A DNA stretch of 64,000 nucleotides, from positions 48,439 to 112,438 of the forward strand of contig JACRAZ010000087.1 in assembly GCA_016213205.1 (NCBI GenBank), written 5' to 3'. Positions 8,436-18,548 of the stretch are shown piece after piece. Positions within the stretch are counted from its first letter, which is position 1; every line of letters begins with the position of its first letter. The DNA is from Burkholderiales bacterium. Its GTDB lineage: Bacteria; Pseudomonadota; Gammaproteobacteria; Burkholderiales; Burkholderiaceae_C. Under the pieces are notes generated by a model. The model saw only the letters and a program-made list of their open reading frames with translations, searched no databases and had not been told where the DNA came from. The translations under genes were made by a program, and so were the position numbers.

Positions 8436-9833
8436 TCAGCCCTCGGCCCACAGGTCGGCCATGGCCTGCGCATGGCGCGGGGCCAGGCTCGACGCCGCCA
8501 GGTGCCGGCCCGCGCTGACGCGCAGCACGCCGGCCACGCCCACCTCGGCAAAGGCCGGCGCGTCGGTGGCGAACACCAGCGCATCCAGCCAGTGGCTGGC
8601 CGGCACGCCCAGCAGGCCCGGGGCCTGGGGGTCCGGCACCAGCCAATCGGCGCGCGCGCCCGGCTCGAAGCCCCAGCGGTGCAGGCCCGCCGCGGCAGCG
8701 CCGCCGGCTTGCAGGCGGTTGAACAGGCGCGCCGCCGTGGCCGGCTGCTGCTGCGCCGGCGCGGCGGCCACGTTGCGCTCGCGCCGCAGCAGGCGCTGGC
8801 CGTACTCGAGCAGGCGCAGCTCGGCCGGCCAGGCGCGGCCGACCTGGCTGTCCGAGCCCACCGACAGCACGGCTTCCGCGGCCAGCCAGTGGGGCAGATC
8901 GGCCAGGCCGTCGCCCAGGTTGGCCTCGGTGCTGGGGCACAGCACCACACCGGCGCCGCTGCGCGCCACGCGCTCGATCTCCTGCGGCGTGGCGTGGGTG
9001 GCGTGCACCAGCTGCCAGCGTGCATCGAGCGGCACCCGGTCGGCGAGCCAGTCGATCGGGCGCTGGCCGGTGGCCGCCAGGCAGGCCTGCACCTCGGCGG
9101 TCTGCTCGGCGATGTGCAGGTGGATCGGCGCGGCATCGCCGGCCAGCGCGGCCACCAGGTCGGTGATCGCCTCGGGCGTGGCCGCCCGCAGCGAGTGGAT
9201 GGCCACGCCCGCGGTCACCTGCGGCAGGGCGAGCCGGCGCACGCCGTCGCGCAGCGCGAGCACGGTGGCCACGTCGGTGGCGAAGCGGCGCTGCTCCGCG
9301 CGCAGCGCGGGCTCGGCAAAGCCGGCGCGCTGGTACAGCACCGGCAGCAGCGTGAGCCCGATGCCGGTGGCCGCGGCCGCGCGCAGCAGCGCGTGGCTCA
9401 TCGTCAGCGCATCGGCATAGGGCTGGCCGTCCGGCGCATGGTGCAGGTAGTGGAACTCGCAGACCTGGGTGTAGCCGCCTTGCAGCAGCTCGGCGTAGAG
9501 CTGCGCGGCCACCGCCTCCAGGGCCTCGGGCGACATGCGCAGCGCCACCCGGTACATGCGCTCGCGCCAGCTCCAGAAGTCGTCCTGCGCGCTGTCGCGC
9601 CGCTCGGCCAGGCCGGCGAAGGCGCGCTGGAAGGCGTGGCTGTGTGCGTTCACCAGGCCGGGCAGCGCCGGCCCGGCCAGCACCCGGGCGCCGGGCGGCG
9701 GGTGGGCGACACCGGGCTGCACCACGGCCCAGTGGCCGCTGCCATCGGCCTGCAGCAGCACCTGGGCCTGCCAGCGGCCGCCGATCCAGGCCGCCGGGGC
9801 CCACAGCGGCGGCGGGGAGGGGGCCGCGGTCAT
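8436..9833 (-). CDS. hutF: Formimidoylglutamate deiminase
   Basis: 465-residue amidohydrolase-superfamily enzyme. Metal and catalytic motifs appear in order: NAHSHAFQRAFAG, HLHIAEQTAEV, LVHATHAT and VGSDSQVGRAWPAELR. These match HutF, which hydrolyses N-formimino-L-glutamate to N-formyl-L-glutamate and ammonia. It therefore defines the five-step histidine route that ends with formate release by HutG. The start overlaps the hutG stop by 4 bases, indicating translational coupling. It is the last gene of the hutC-D-I-G-F operon. Confidence 0.95.
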   Translation of the reverse strand: MTAAPSPPPLWAPAAWIGGRWQAQVLLQADGSGHWAVVQPGVAHPPPGARVLAGPALPGLVNAHSHAFQRAFAGLAERRDSAQDDFWSWRERMYRVALRMSPEALEAVAAQLYAELLQGGYTQVCEFHYLHHAPDGQPYADALTMSHALLRAAAATGIGLTLLPVLYQRAGFAEPALRAEQRRFATDVATVLALRDGVRRLALPQVTAGVAIHSLRAATPEAITDLVAALAGDAAPIHLHIAEQTAEVQACLAATGQRPIDWLADRVPLDARWQLVHATHATPQEIERVARSGAGVVLCPSTEANLGDGLADLPHWLAAEAVLSVGSDSQVGRAWPAELRLLEYGQRLLRRERNVAAAPAQQQPATAARLFNRLQAGGAAAAGLHRWGFEPGARADWLVPDPQAPGLLGVPASHWLDALVFATDAPAFAEVGVAGVLRVSAGRHLAASSLAPRHAQAMADLWAEG

Positions 9834-10639
9834 GGCCGCCAGTCGAGCAGGGTCTGCACCAGCTGGCGCAGCAGCGGCTGCACCTCGGCGGCCCGCGCGT
9901 CATGCCATGCAAAAGGCGCGGCCTCTTCCATGTAGCAGCACCAGCACATCTCGAGCTGCACCGCATGCACGCCCAGCGCCGGCCGGCCGTACTGGCGCGT
10001 GATGTGGCCGCCCTTGAAGCGGCCATCCACCACCTGGGTGTAGCGCTGCTGGCCGGCCAGCAGCGTGGCCAGCGCCTGGCGCAGCGTGGGTGCGCAGCTG
10101 CGGCCATCGGCGGTGCCGAGGTTCAGGTCCCAGAGCCGGCCTTCGAACAACCAGGGCAGCTCGGACTTGATGCTGTGGCCATCGAACAGCACGACATGGC
10201 CGTGCGCGGCGCGCAGGCGCTCGAGCTCGCCGGCCAGCGCCGCGTGGTAGGGGCGCCAGTAGCGCTCGATGCGGCGCGCCACCTCGGCCTCGTCCGGCGC
10301 CTGGCCGGGCCGGTACAAGGGCTCGCCGGTGAAGAAGCGCGTGGGGCACAGCTCGGTGTTGTTGACGCCGGGATACATCGGCGCGTTCTCGGGCGGGCGG
10401 TTCAGGTCCACCAGGTAGCGGCTGTGGCGCGGCACCAGCATTGAGGCGCCGAGTTCGCGCGCAAAGCCGTACAGGCGATCGAGGTGCCAATCGGTGTCTT
10501 CCACCGCGAGGGCGCGCTCGACATAACGCGCTTTCTGATCGTCCGGCAGCAGCGTGCCCACGTGCGGCAGGCTGATCAGCAGCGGCCGGGTGCCGCGGTG
10601 CAGGGTGTAGACCTCGTTGCTCAGGGTGTCGGGTGTCAT
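9830..10639 (-). CDS. hutG: N-formylglutamate deformylase (amidohydrolase)
   Basis: 269 residues of the N-formylglutamate amidohydrolase family, with LISLPHVGTLLP, SRYLVDLNRPPEN, VLFDGHSIKSELPWLFEGRL and a C-terminal VQLEMCWCCYMEE holding the acidic and His residues for zinc chemistry. It converts N-formylglutamate to glutamate and formate, the final step after HutF. The ATG at 10639 (MTPDTLSNEVYTLHRG) overlaps the hutI stop by 4 bases; the longer frame extends into hutI and is not credible. It is distinct from the arginase-like formimidoylglutamase also called HutG in other bacteria. Confidence 0.95.
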   Translation of the reverse strand: MTPDTLSNEVYTLHRGTRPLLISLPHVGTLLPDDQKARYVERALAVEDTDWHLDRLYGFARELGASMLVPRHSRYLVDLNRPPENAPMYPGVNNTELCPTRFFTGEPLYRPGQAPDEAEVARRIERYWRPYHAALAGELERLRAAHGHVVLFDGHSIKSELPWLFEGRLWDLNLGTADGRSCAPTLRQALATLLAGQQRYTQVVDGRFKGGHITRQYGRPALGVHAVQLEMCWCCYMEEAAPFAWHDARAAEVQPLLRQLVQTLLDWRP

Positions 10640-11868
10640 GTCTCGGGACCCACGGTCTGGACGCCGGCGCGCACCACGCGCAGGCAGGGGTTGCGGCCGA
10701 ACCAGTAGGCCAGCTCGTTGGGCGCGGCCAGGTCCCACACCACGAAGTCGGCCTGGCGCCCGGCCTCGAGCTGGCCGTGCGTGGCGCCCAGCCCCAGCGC
10801 CTGCGCCGCGTGCACGGTGGCGCCGCGCAGCGCTTCCTCAGGGGTGAGGCGGAAGAAGGTGCAGGCCATGTTCAGCATCAGCAGCAGCGACAGGCCCGGC
10901 GCCGAGCCCGGGTTGTGGTCGGTGGCGATGGCGATCGGCACGCCAGCTTCGCGCAGCGCGGCCACCGGCGGCAGCTGTGTTTCGCGCAGGAAGTAGAAGG
11001 CACCGGGCAGCAGCACCGCCACGCTGCCGGCGGCGGCCATCGCGCGCACGCCGTCGCCGTCCAGGTGCTCGAGGTGGTCGCAGGACAGGGCGCCGAACTG
11101 CGCCGCCAGCGCCGCGCCGTGCTGGTTGCTCAGTTGCTCGGCATGCAGCTTCACGGGCAGACCCAGTGCGCGCGCGGCCTCGAACATGCGGCGCGTCTGG
11201 CCCGGGGTGAAGGCGATGCTGTCGCAGAAGGCATCCACCGCGTCGACCAGGCCCTCGGCCTGCAGCGTGGGCAGCCAGGCGCAGGCGGCCTCGATGTAGT
11301 CGTCCGGCCGGCCGGTGAATTCATGCGGCAGCGCATGCGCGGCCAGGCTGGTGCAGCGCACCGTGAGCGGCAGCTCGCGGCCCAGGCGCCGCGCCACGCG
11401 CAGGCAGCGTGCCTCGTGCTCGGCCGACAGGCCGTAGCCGGACTTGATCTCGAGCGTGGTGACGCCCTCGCTCATCAGCACCGCGGCACGCTCGGCGGCC
11501 AGGTTGAACAGCTGGCCGTCGGTGGCCACGCGGGTGGCCGACACGGTGGCGCGGATGCCGCCGCCCGCGCGCGCGATCTCGTCGTAGCTGGCGCCCTTGA
11601 GGCGCAGCTCGAACTCCTGCGCGCGGTGGCCGCCATACACCAGGTGGGTGTGGCAGTCGATCAGCCCCGGCGTGACCAGCGCGCCACCGAGCGCGATGCG
11701 CCGCTCGATGCGCGGCCGCAGCGCGGCGGGCAGCTCGGCCTCGGGGCCCACCCAGCGCAGCCGGTCGCCTTCCACCAGCAGGGCGCCTTGCTCCACCAGG
11801 CCCCAGGGCGTGCCCGGGCGCAGCGTGGCCAGGCGGGCCTGGTGCCAGAGGGTGAGGGGCTCTCCCAT
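10636..11868 (-). CDS. hutI: Imidazolonepropionase
   Basis: 410 residues. The amidohydrolase motifs DCHTHLVYGGHR, TTLEIKSGYGL, LPVKLHAEQLSN and AIATDHNPGSAPGLS are diagnostic of HutI, which opens the ring of 4-imidazolone-5-propionate to give N-formimino-L-glutamate. The ATG at 11868 gives MGEPLTLWHQARLATL, the usual HutI N-terminus. The 5-base gap to hutD and the 4-base overlap with hutG mark it as part of the operon. Confidence 0.96.
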   Translation of the reverse strand: MGEPLTLWHQARLATLRPGTPWGLVEQGALLVEGDRLRWVGPEAELPAALRPRIERRIALGGALVTPGLIDCHTHLVYGGHRAQEFELRLKGASYDEIARAGGGIRATVSATRVATDGQLFNLAAERAAVLMSEGVTTLEIKSGYGLSAEHEARCLRVARRLGRELPLTVRCTSLAAHALPHEFTGRPDDYIEAACAWLPTLQAEGLVDAVDAFCDSIAFTPGQTRRMFEAARALGLPVKLHAEQLSNQHGAALAAQFGALSCDHLEHLDGDGVRAMAAAGSVAVLLPGAFYFLRETQLPPVAALREAGVPIAIATDHNPGSAPGLSLLLMLNMACTFFRLTPEEALRGATVHAAQALGLGATHGQLEAGRQADFVVWDLAAPNELAYWFGRNPCLRVVRAGVQTVGPET

Positions 11869-11873
11869 CACGG

Positions 11874-12458
11874 TCAGCGGGTTGGGGCGGGCTCGAAGCC
11901 CAGCCACCAGGCCAGCGGCGTGTCCGATTCGGCGCGCACGCGCCAGCGCTGGCGGCCCGCGTGCTGGCTGATGGCCAATGCGTGCGCCGGCAGCCGGGCC
12001 GCATCGGCCTCGTCCACCTGCAGGATCATCGGCTCGGCGGCGTACACCGCGCGCAACGAGGCGGTGCTGATCCACTCGTCGTCGCCCTGCACGCGCTGCA
12101 TCGCGGCGCGGCCGGCGCCACGGCGCAGCATCAGGTTCAGGTCCTGCGTGGCGGTGCGGTCCTGCAGGCTGAAGTGCGGCGCCTTCGCGCCATCGAAGGC
12201 GAGCGGCGGGCTGCGGTTGTCGAGCATGTGGCGGCCGTCGTCCAGGTGCAGCACCACGCCGGCACCACCCACCACCACGAACCAGCGGTCCACGCCGGGG
12301 TAGGCCGAGAACTGGCCGTCGTGCGCCACCTCGGCCAGGCTGATGCGCATCTGCCACTCGCCTTCGGCGGGCCAGCGGAACAGCTCGCGGCTGGTGCCCA
12401 CCTTGTTGGGCCACGGGTGTGGCGTGATGCGGCGGGCCTCGATGACTTGCAGGCTCAT
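11874..12458 (-). CDS. hutD: HutD-family protein
   Basis: 194 residues of the HutD/Ves family, a cupin-like bicupin, beginning MSLQVIEARRITPHPWPNK with GTSRELFRWP and DRWFVVVGGAGVVLHLDDG. HutD is not catalytic in the pathway. From work in Pseudomonas fluorescens it is thought to act as a governor that limits hut induction, possibly by binding the urocanate-derived inducer. It overlaps the end of hutC by 4 bases and precedes hutI. Confidence 0.93.
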   Translation of the reverse strand: MSLQVIEARRITPHPWPNKVGTSRELFRWPAEGEWQMRISLAEVAHDGQFSAYPGVDRWFVVVGGAGVVLHLDDGRHMLDNRSPPLAFDGAKAPHFSLQDRTATQDLNLMLRRGAGRAAMQRVQGDDEWISTASLRAVYAAEPMILQVDEADAARLPAHALAISQHAGRQRWRVRAESDTPLAWWLGFEPAPTR

Positions 12459-13180
12459 GGCGAGAACGCTCCTTCCAGCATGTACAGCGCGCCCGGGTGC
12501 ACCAGGCGGGCGATGGTGATCGGGGTGTCGCGCTGCTGGGTGCGGCGCACCACCACCAGGCAGGGCGCGCCCCGCGGGATGCCGAGCAGGCGTGCCTCTT
12601 CGGCGCTGGGCAGTGCGGCCTCGATCGAGTATTGCGCCTGCCACACCGGCGCCACCTGCAGCAGGTAGTGCGTGGGCGTGGTCTGCGTGAAATCGACCGC
12701 CAGGTAGCCCGGCGCGGCGGCCGGGTTCACGTAGCGGTCTTCCACCTGGATGGGCACGCCGTTCTCGCGGTGCACGATGAGCGTGTGGAACACCGCATCG
12801 CCCTCGCGCAGGCCCAGGCGCGCGGCCAGCGCGGCGGGGGCGCGCTCCTCGCGCGCCAGCTTCACCAGCGCATCGTGGCGGTGGCCGCGTTCGGCGATCT
12901 CGTCGTGCAGGTCGCGGATGGTCAGCGTGGAGGCCACCTTGTGCAGCTGCGCGGCGAAGGTGCCCACGCCCTGCAGCCGGTCTACCAGGCCCTCGGACTG
13001 CAGCTCGCGCAGCGCGCGGTTCACCGTCATGCGGCTGACGCCGAACTGCGCCACCAGCTCGGCTTCGGAGGGCATCAGCGCGCCGGGGGGGAAGCGGCCC
13101 GCGGCCAGTGCGTCCTTCAGGTGCTGCTTCACGCGGGCGTAGGGCGCCAACGGAGCAGGGCGGGCGGTGCGGCTGGGCAT
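12455..13180 (-). CDS. hutC: Histidine utilisation repressor HutC (GntR/UTRA family)
   Basis: 241 residues. Residues about 12-80 are a GntR winged helix (MPSEAELVAQFGVSRMTVNR, then LQSEGLVDRLQGVGTF). Residues about 95-235 are the UTRA ligand domain, in which HutC proteins bind urocanate. The ATG at 13180 (MPSRTARPAPLAPYARVKQ) is chosen because the longer frame would run through the operator. It is first in the minus-strand operon and divergent from hutU; a palindrome 22 bases upstream is its probable operator, implying autoregulation. Confidence 0.95.
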   Translation of the reverse strand: MPSRTARPAPLAPYARVKQHLKDALAAGRFPPGALMPSEAELVAQFGVSRMTVNRALRELQSEGLVDRLQGVGTFAAQLHKVASTLTIRDLHDEIAERGHRHDALVKLAREERAPAALAARLGLREGDAVFHTLIVHRENGVPIQVEDRYVNPAAAPGYLAVDFTQTTPTHYLLQVAPVWQAQYSIEAALPSAEEARLLGIPRGAPCLVVVRRTQQRDTPITIARLVHPGALYMLEGAFSP

Positions 13181-13184
13181 GATC

Positions 13185-13214
13185 GGGATGCTACCGGGTT
13201 GAACTTGTATAGAC
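13185..13214 (-). promoter_or_regulatory. Probable hutC operon promoter
   Basis: On the minus strand TTGTCT, a 17-base spacer and TAGCAT lie between the operator and the hutC start. The -35 element sits in the palindrome, so HutC would also repress its own operon. The assignment comes from pattern only. Confidence 0.45.
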
Positions 13215-13219
13215 AAGTT
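13202..13219. promoter_or_regulatory. HutC operator: 18-base palindrome between hutC and hutU
   Basis: AACTTGT-ATAG-ACAAGTT is a perfect inverted repeat with 7-base arms and a 4-base centre. It is the only such palindrome in the 88-base divergent intergenic region. It overlaps the promoter elements on both strands, so a bound repressor would block both transcripts. GntR-family proteins usually bind such sites, and HutC is the adjacent GntR protein. Confidence 0.8.
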
Positions 13220-13238
13220 AGATCGACCCGCGTACATT
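13210..13238 (+). promoter_or_regulatory. Probable hutUH promoter
   Basis: TAGACA (13210-13215), a 17-base spacer and TACATT (13233-13238) fit a sigma-70 -35/-10 pair upstream of hutU. The -35 element lies inside the HutC palindrome. The assignment comes from pattern only. Confidence 0.5.
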
Positions 13239-13268
13239 CCCGCCGTCCACCCGCCACCGGAGCCTGCG

Positions 13269-14972
<1,704 letters not shown>

Positions 14973-14975
14973 GGC

Positions 14976-16622
14976 ATGGTGCTCACCCTGCAGCCCGGCG
15001 CGCTGGGCCTGGACGACCTGCGCGCCATCCACCAGGGCGGCGTGCAACTGGCGCTGGACCCCGCGGCCTGGGCGGCCGTGCAGGCCAGCGCCGAGGTGGT
15101 GCGCCAGGCCGCCGAGGGGGATGCGCCGGTGTACGGCGTGAACACCGGCTTCGGCAAGCTGGCCTCCACGCGCATCGGCAAGGATGAACTGGCCACGCTG
15201 CAGCACAACCTGATCCGCTCGCACTGCGTGGGCGTGGGCGCGCCGCTGTCGCCGGCGGTGCTGCGGCTGATGCTGGCCACCAAGGCCGCCTCGCTGGCGC
15301 GTGGCCATTCCGGCGTGCGGCGCGAGGTGGTGCAGTGCCTGCTGGATGCCTTCAATGCGGGGCTGGTGCCCTACGTGCCCTCGCAGGGTTCGGTGGGCGC
15401 CTCGGGCGACCTGGCGCCGCTGGCCCACATGACGCTGGCGCTGATGGGCGTGGGCGAGATGCTGGTGGACGGCGAGCGCCGCCCCGCCGCTCCGGTGCTC
15501 GAGGCCGCCGGCCTGGCGCCGCTGGAGCTGCGCGCCAAGGAGGGCCTGGCGCTGATCAACGGCACGCAGACCTCCACCGCGCTGGCGCTGGTGGGCCTGC
15601 TGCGTTTCGACGAGGTGTTCGCCTCGGCGATCGTGAGCGGCGCGCTCTCGCTCGATGCCGCGCGCGGCAGCGACGGCCCCTTCGACCCGCGCATCCACGA
15701 AGTGCGCGGCCAGCCCGGGCAGATCGAGACCGCGGCGGCCTACCGCCAGCTGCTGATCGGCAGCGCCATCCGCCAATCGCACCGCGAGCACGACGACCGG
15801 GTGCAGGACCCCTACTGCCTGCGCTGCCAGCCGCAGGTGATGGGCGCCTGCCTCGACCAGGCCCGCCACGTGCGCGACGTGCTGCTGCGCGAGGCGAACG
15901 CGGTGACCGACAACCCGCTGGTCTTCATGCTCGGCGCAGAAGATGCCGACGCCGGGCCTTCCCCAGTGGACGCCACGGAACCGGCTTTGCCGGGCCGTGG
16001 GCGTCGCCCCCCTGGGGGGGAGGCGGCCGCAGGCCGCTTCGGGGGGGGACAAGTCCTCAGTGGCGGCAATTTCCACGCCGAGCCGGTGGCGCTTGCTGCC
16101 GATGCGCTGGCCTGCGCGATTGCCGAGGTGGGCGCCATCGCCGAACGCCGCATCGCGATGCTGATCGACGCCACGGTGTCGCGCCTGCCGCCCTTCCTCA
16201 CCGCGCACGCGGGGCTGAACTCGGGCTACATGATCGCCCACGTCACCGCGGCCGCCCTGGCCAGCGAGAACAAGTCGCTCGCCCACCCGGCCAGCGTGGA
16301 CAGCCTGCCCACCAGCGCGAACCAGGAAGACCATGTCTCGATGGCCACCTTCGGCGCGCGCCGGCTGGGCAACATGCTGGACAACACCGCGCACATCGTC
16401 GGCATCGAGCTGCTGGCCGCGGCGCAGGGCATCGACTTCCTGCGCCCGCTGGCCAGCTCGCCCCCGCTGGAGGCGGTGCACGCGCTGCTGCGCCGCCACT
16501 GCCCGGCCATGCCCAACGACCACTACCTGGCGCCGGACATCGAGCATGCCTTCGCGCTGGTGAACGCCGGGGCGCTGGGGCAGCTGCTGCAGCAGCACAC
16601 CGGCCTGCGCGTGCTGGGCTGA
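14976..16622 (+). CDS. hutH: Histidine ammonia-lyase carrying a 37-residue in-frame repeat insertion
   Basis: 548 residues. The MIO prosthetic-group triad Ala-Ser-Gly is at 142-144 (QGSVGASGDLAPLA) and Tyr53 (PVYGVNTGFG) is conserved, both at the same numbers I recall for the Pseudomonas putida enzyme. The protein deaminates histidine to urocanate. Between NPLVF and VLSGGNFHAEP it has about 37 extra residues, rich in Gly, Pro, Arg and Ala. The Phe I recall as 329 in P. putida is 366 here. The extra DNA is a palindromic repeat (separate entry), with no frameshift or stop. All other motifs, including the RPLxSS-type and SANQEDHVSMA segments, are intact. The enzyme is probably still active, but the insertion lies near the active-site Phe. 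Confidence 0.95.
   Translation: MVLTLQPGALGLDDLRAIHQGGVQLALDPAAWAAVQASAEVVRQAAEGDAPVYGVNTGFGKLASTRIGKDELATLQHNLIRSHCVGVGAPLSPAVLRLMLATKAASLARGHSGVRREVVQCLLDAFNAGLVPYVPSQGSVGASGDLAPLAHMTLALMGVGEMLVDGERRPAAPVLEAAGLAPLELRAKEGLALINGTQTSTALALVGLLRFDEVFASAIVSGALSLDAARGSDGPFDPRIHEVRGQPGQIETAAAYRQLLIGSAIRQSHREHDDRVQDPYCLRCQPQVMGACLDQARHVRDVLLREANAVTDNPLVFMLGAEDADAGPSPVDATEPALPGRGRRPPGGEAAAGRFGGGQVLSGGNFHAEPVALAADALACAIAEVGAIAERRIAMLIDATVSRLPPFLTAHAGLNSGYMIAHVTAAALASENKSLAHPASVDSLPTSANQEDHVSMATFGARRLGNMLDNTAHIVGIELLAAAQGIDFLRPLASSPPLEAVHALLRRHCPAMPNDHYLAPDIEHAFALVNAGALGQLLQQHTGLRVLG
15945..16050. repeat. GC-rich palindromic repeat inserted inside hutH
   Basis: The stretch contains an imperfect hairpin (15969-16005, 17-base arms around TTT, two mismatches and one bulge), then CCCCCCTGGGGGG (from 16007), then GCGGCCGCAGGCCGC. 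It encodes the extra hutH residues, and its composition differs from the surrounding coding sequence. Part of the first hairpin recurs in reverse orientation at 41308-41335 (25 of 28 bases). Similar GC-rich palindromes occur as dispersed intergenic repeats in Burkholderiales. The outer edges are approximate. Confidence 0.75.
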
Positions 16623-16725
16623 TCCGCCGGGCCGGCACGGCCATCGGCGCGTCATCAGCGTTGCGGATGGCGGCACGCGCGCCGCGGGCGCACGATCGCT
16701 GCCCGGCAATGCGAGGAGATGCGCC

Positions 16726-18546
16726 GTGCTCCGACCCTCTGCTTCCGATGGCGTGGCCCAGGCCGCGCGCAGGCCGCTGAAGATCTTTGCCTCCGATCCG
16801 CTTCAGGGCCGCACCTTCGGCAACCGCGCGCGCATCGATGTCGACAACGAGACGTTGCAGCCCGGCCCGGTGGGCGCGCGGCTGGCGGTGATCGATTACG
16901 ACGGCCACACCCGCTCGTACTACACGGCGGTGGACCTGAACCACCCCGCCATCCTGCTGCAAGGCGGGCTCGACCCCTCCGAGGCCGACCCGCGCTTCCA
17001 CCAGCAGATGGTCTATGCGGTGGCGATGCGCACGCTGGAGAACTTCGACCGTGCGCTGGGCCGCAAGCTGCGCCTGGGCAGCCGCGGCCGGCGCGGCAGG
17101 CCGGCCTACGACCGGCTGCGCCTGTTGCCGCATGCGTTCTACGGTGCCAACGCGTTCTACCAGCCCGAGCTCAACGCCATCCTGTTCGGCTACTTCCGTG
17201 CCGAGGCCGACGACGTGGGGCCCAACCTGCCGGGGCAGACGGTGTTCACCTGCCTCTCGCACGATGTCATCGCGCACGAGATGACGCATGCCATCGTCGA
17301 CCGCCTGCGCCCGATGTTCCTGGAGCCCTCCAACCCCGACGTGCTGGCCTTCCACGAGGGCTTTGCCGACATCGTGGCGCTGCTGCAGCACTTCTCGTTC
17401 CCGGACATCGTGCGCGAGCAGCTGCAGCGCACGCGGCTGGACATCCGCTCGCCCACCCCGCTGGTGCAGCTGGCGCAGCAGTTCGGCTACGCCACCGGCA
17501 CCGGCAAGGCGCTGCGCTCGGCGCTGGATGCGCCGGGCACGCGGCTCTCGCCCGCGGTGATCGAGCCGCACCAGCGCGGCTCGGTGCTGGTGGCCGCGGT
17601 GTTCGACGGCTTCTTCAAGACCTACCAGCGCCGCATCGGCGACCTGGTGCGCATCGCCACCGGCGGCACCGGCACGCTGCCGCAGGGCGACCTGCATCCC
17701 GATCTGGTGAACCGCATCGCCGGGGAGGCCTCGCGCACCGCGCAGCGGGTGCTGGACATGTGCATCCGTGCCTTCGACTACCTGCCGCCGGTGGACGTGA
17801 CCTTCGGCGACTTCCTGCGCGCGATGATCACCGCCGATTTCGAGCTGGTGCCGCAGGACGACGCCGATTGCCGCGGCGCCATGATCGAGGCCTTCCGCCT
17901 GCGCGGCATCTACCCGGTAGGGGTGGGCTCGCTGGCCGAGGAATCGCTGTTGTGGGACCAGGTGGAGAACCGCCTGCCACGCCTGAACGACGATGCGATG
18001 CAGCTCATCGGCATCGCTTTCGTGCAGGCCATGCACGCCTTCGATGCGGGCAGCGAGCCCAGCAGCTATTCGGCGGCCGACATGGCCCCCGGCGAGGGCG
18101 ACGAGGACTACGCCGTCGATGTCAACAAGGAGCTCGCCACCGCGCTGCACCGCTATGCGGCGGACAACGCCGCCGAGCTGGGGCTGAACCCCGGGCTCTC
18201 GATCCAGGTGCGCGGCTTCCACCCGGTGTTCCGCGTGGCGCCCAGCGGGCGGCTGCTGATCGAGCTGGTGGCGCAGTTCACCCAGGTGGACCGCTCGCGC
18301 AGCCCGCAGTTCGGCGGCGTGCCCTTCCGCGGCGGCTGCACGCTGGTGGCCTCGTCCACCGGCACCTGCCGCTACCGCGTCGCCAAGCCGATGACGGGCG
18401 CCGGCGGCCAGGCCCGGCTGGCGCTGCAGAAGGACTATGTCGAGCGCTGCGACCTGGCCAATGCGATGACGCCGTACTACAGCCCCGCCGGCGCGGCCCA
18501 GCGCATGGCCGAGCTGATGAACTTTGCCAACCTGCACGGAGGCTGA
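16726..18546 (+). CDS. Cytosolic M4/thermolysin-like metallopeptidase
   Basis: 606 residues without a signal peptide. The zinc site is clear: HEMTH at 184-188 (SHDVIAHEMTHAIVD) with a third-ligand Glu in FHEGFADIVALLQHF at about 211, the gluzincin arrangement of peptidase family M4. Thermolysin-family enzymes are normally secreted with a propeptide; this one has neither. The C-terminal 200 residues are not recognisable to me. Its stop is 2 bases before the start of the MBL-fold gene, so the two are translationally coupled. It follows hutH by 103 bases but has no obvious link to histidine use. Substrate and role are unknown. Confidence 0.8.
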   Translation: MLRPSASDGVAQAARRPLKIFASDPLQGRTFGNRARIDVDNETLQPGPVGARLAVIDYDGHTRSYYTAVDLNHPAILLQGGLDPSEADPRFHQQMVYAVAMRTLENFDRALGRKLRLGSRGRRGRPAYDRLRLLPHAFYGANAFYQPELNAILFGYFRAEADDVGPNLPGQTVFTCLSHDVIAHEMTHAIVDRLRPMFLEPSNPDVLAFHEGFADIVALLQHFSFPDIVREQLQRTRLDIRSPTPLVQLAQQFGYATGTGKALRSALDAPGTRLSPAVIEPHQRGSVLVAAVFDGFFKTYQRRIGDLVRIATGGTGTLPQGDLHPDLVNRIAGEASRTAQRVLDMCIRAFDYLPPVDVTFGDFLRAMITADFELVPQDDADCRGAMIEAFRLRGIYPVGVGSLAEESLLWDQVENRLPRLNDDAMQLIGIAFVQAMHAFDAGSEPSSYSAADMAPGEGDEDYAVDVNKELATALHRYAADNAAELGLNPGLSIQVRGFHPVFRVAPSGRLLIELVAQFTQVDRSRSPQFGGVPFRGGCTLVASSTGTCRYRVAKPMTGAGGQARLALQKDYVERCDLANAMTPYYSPAGAAQRMAELMNFANLHGG

Positions 18547-18548
18547 GC

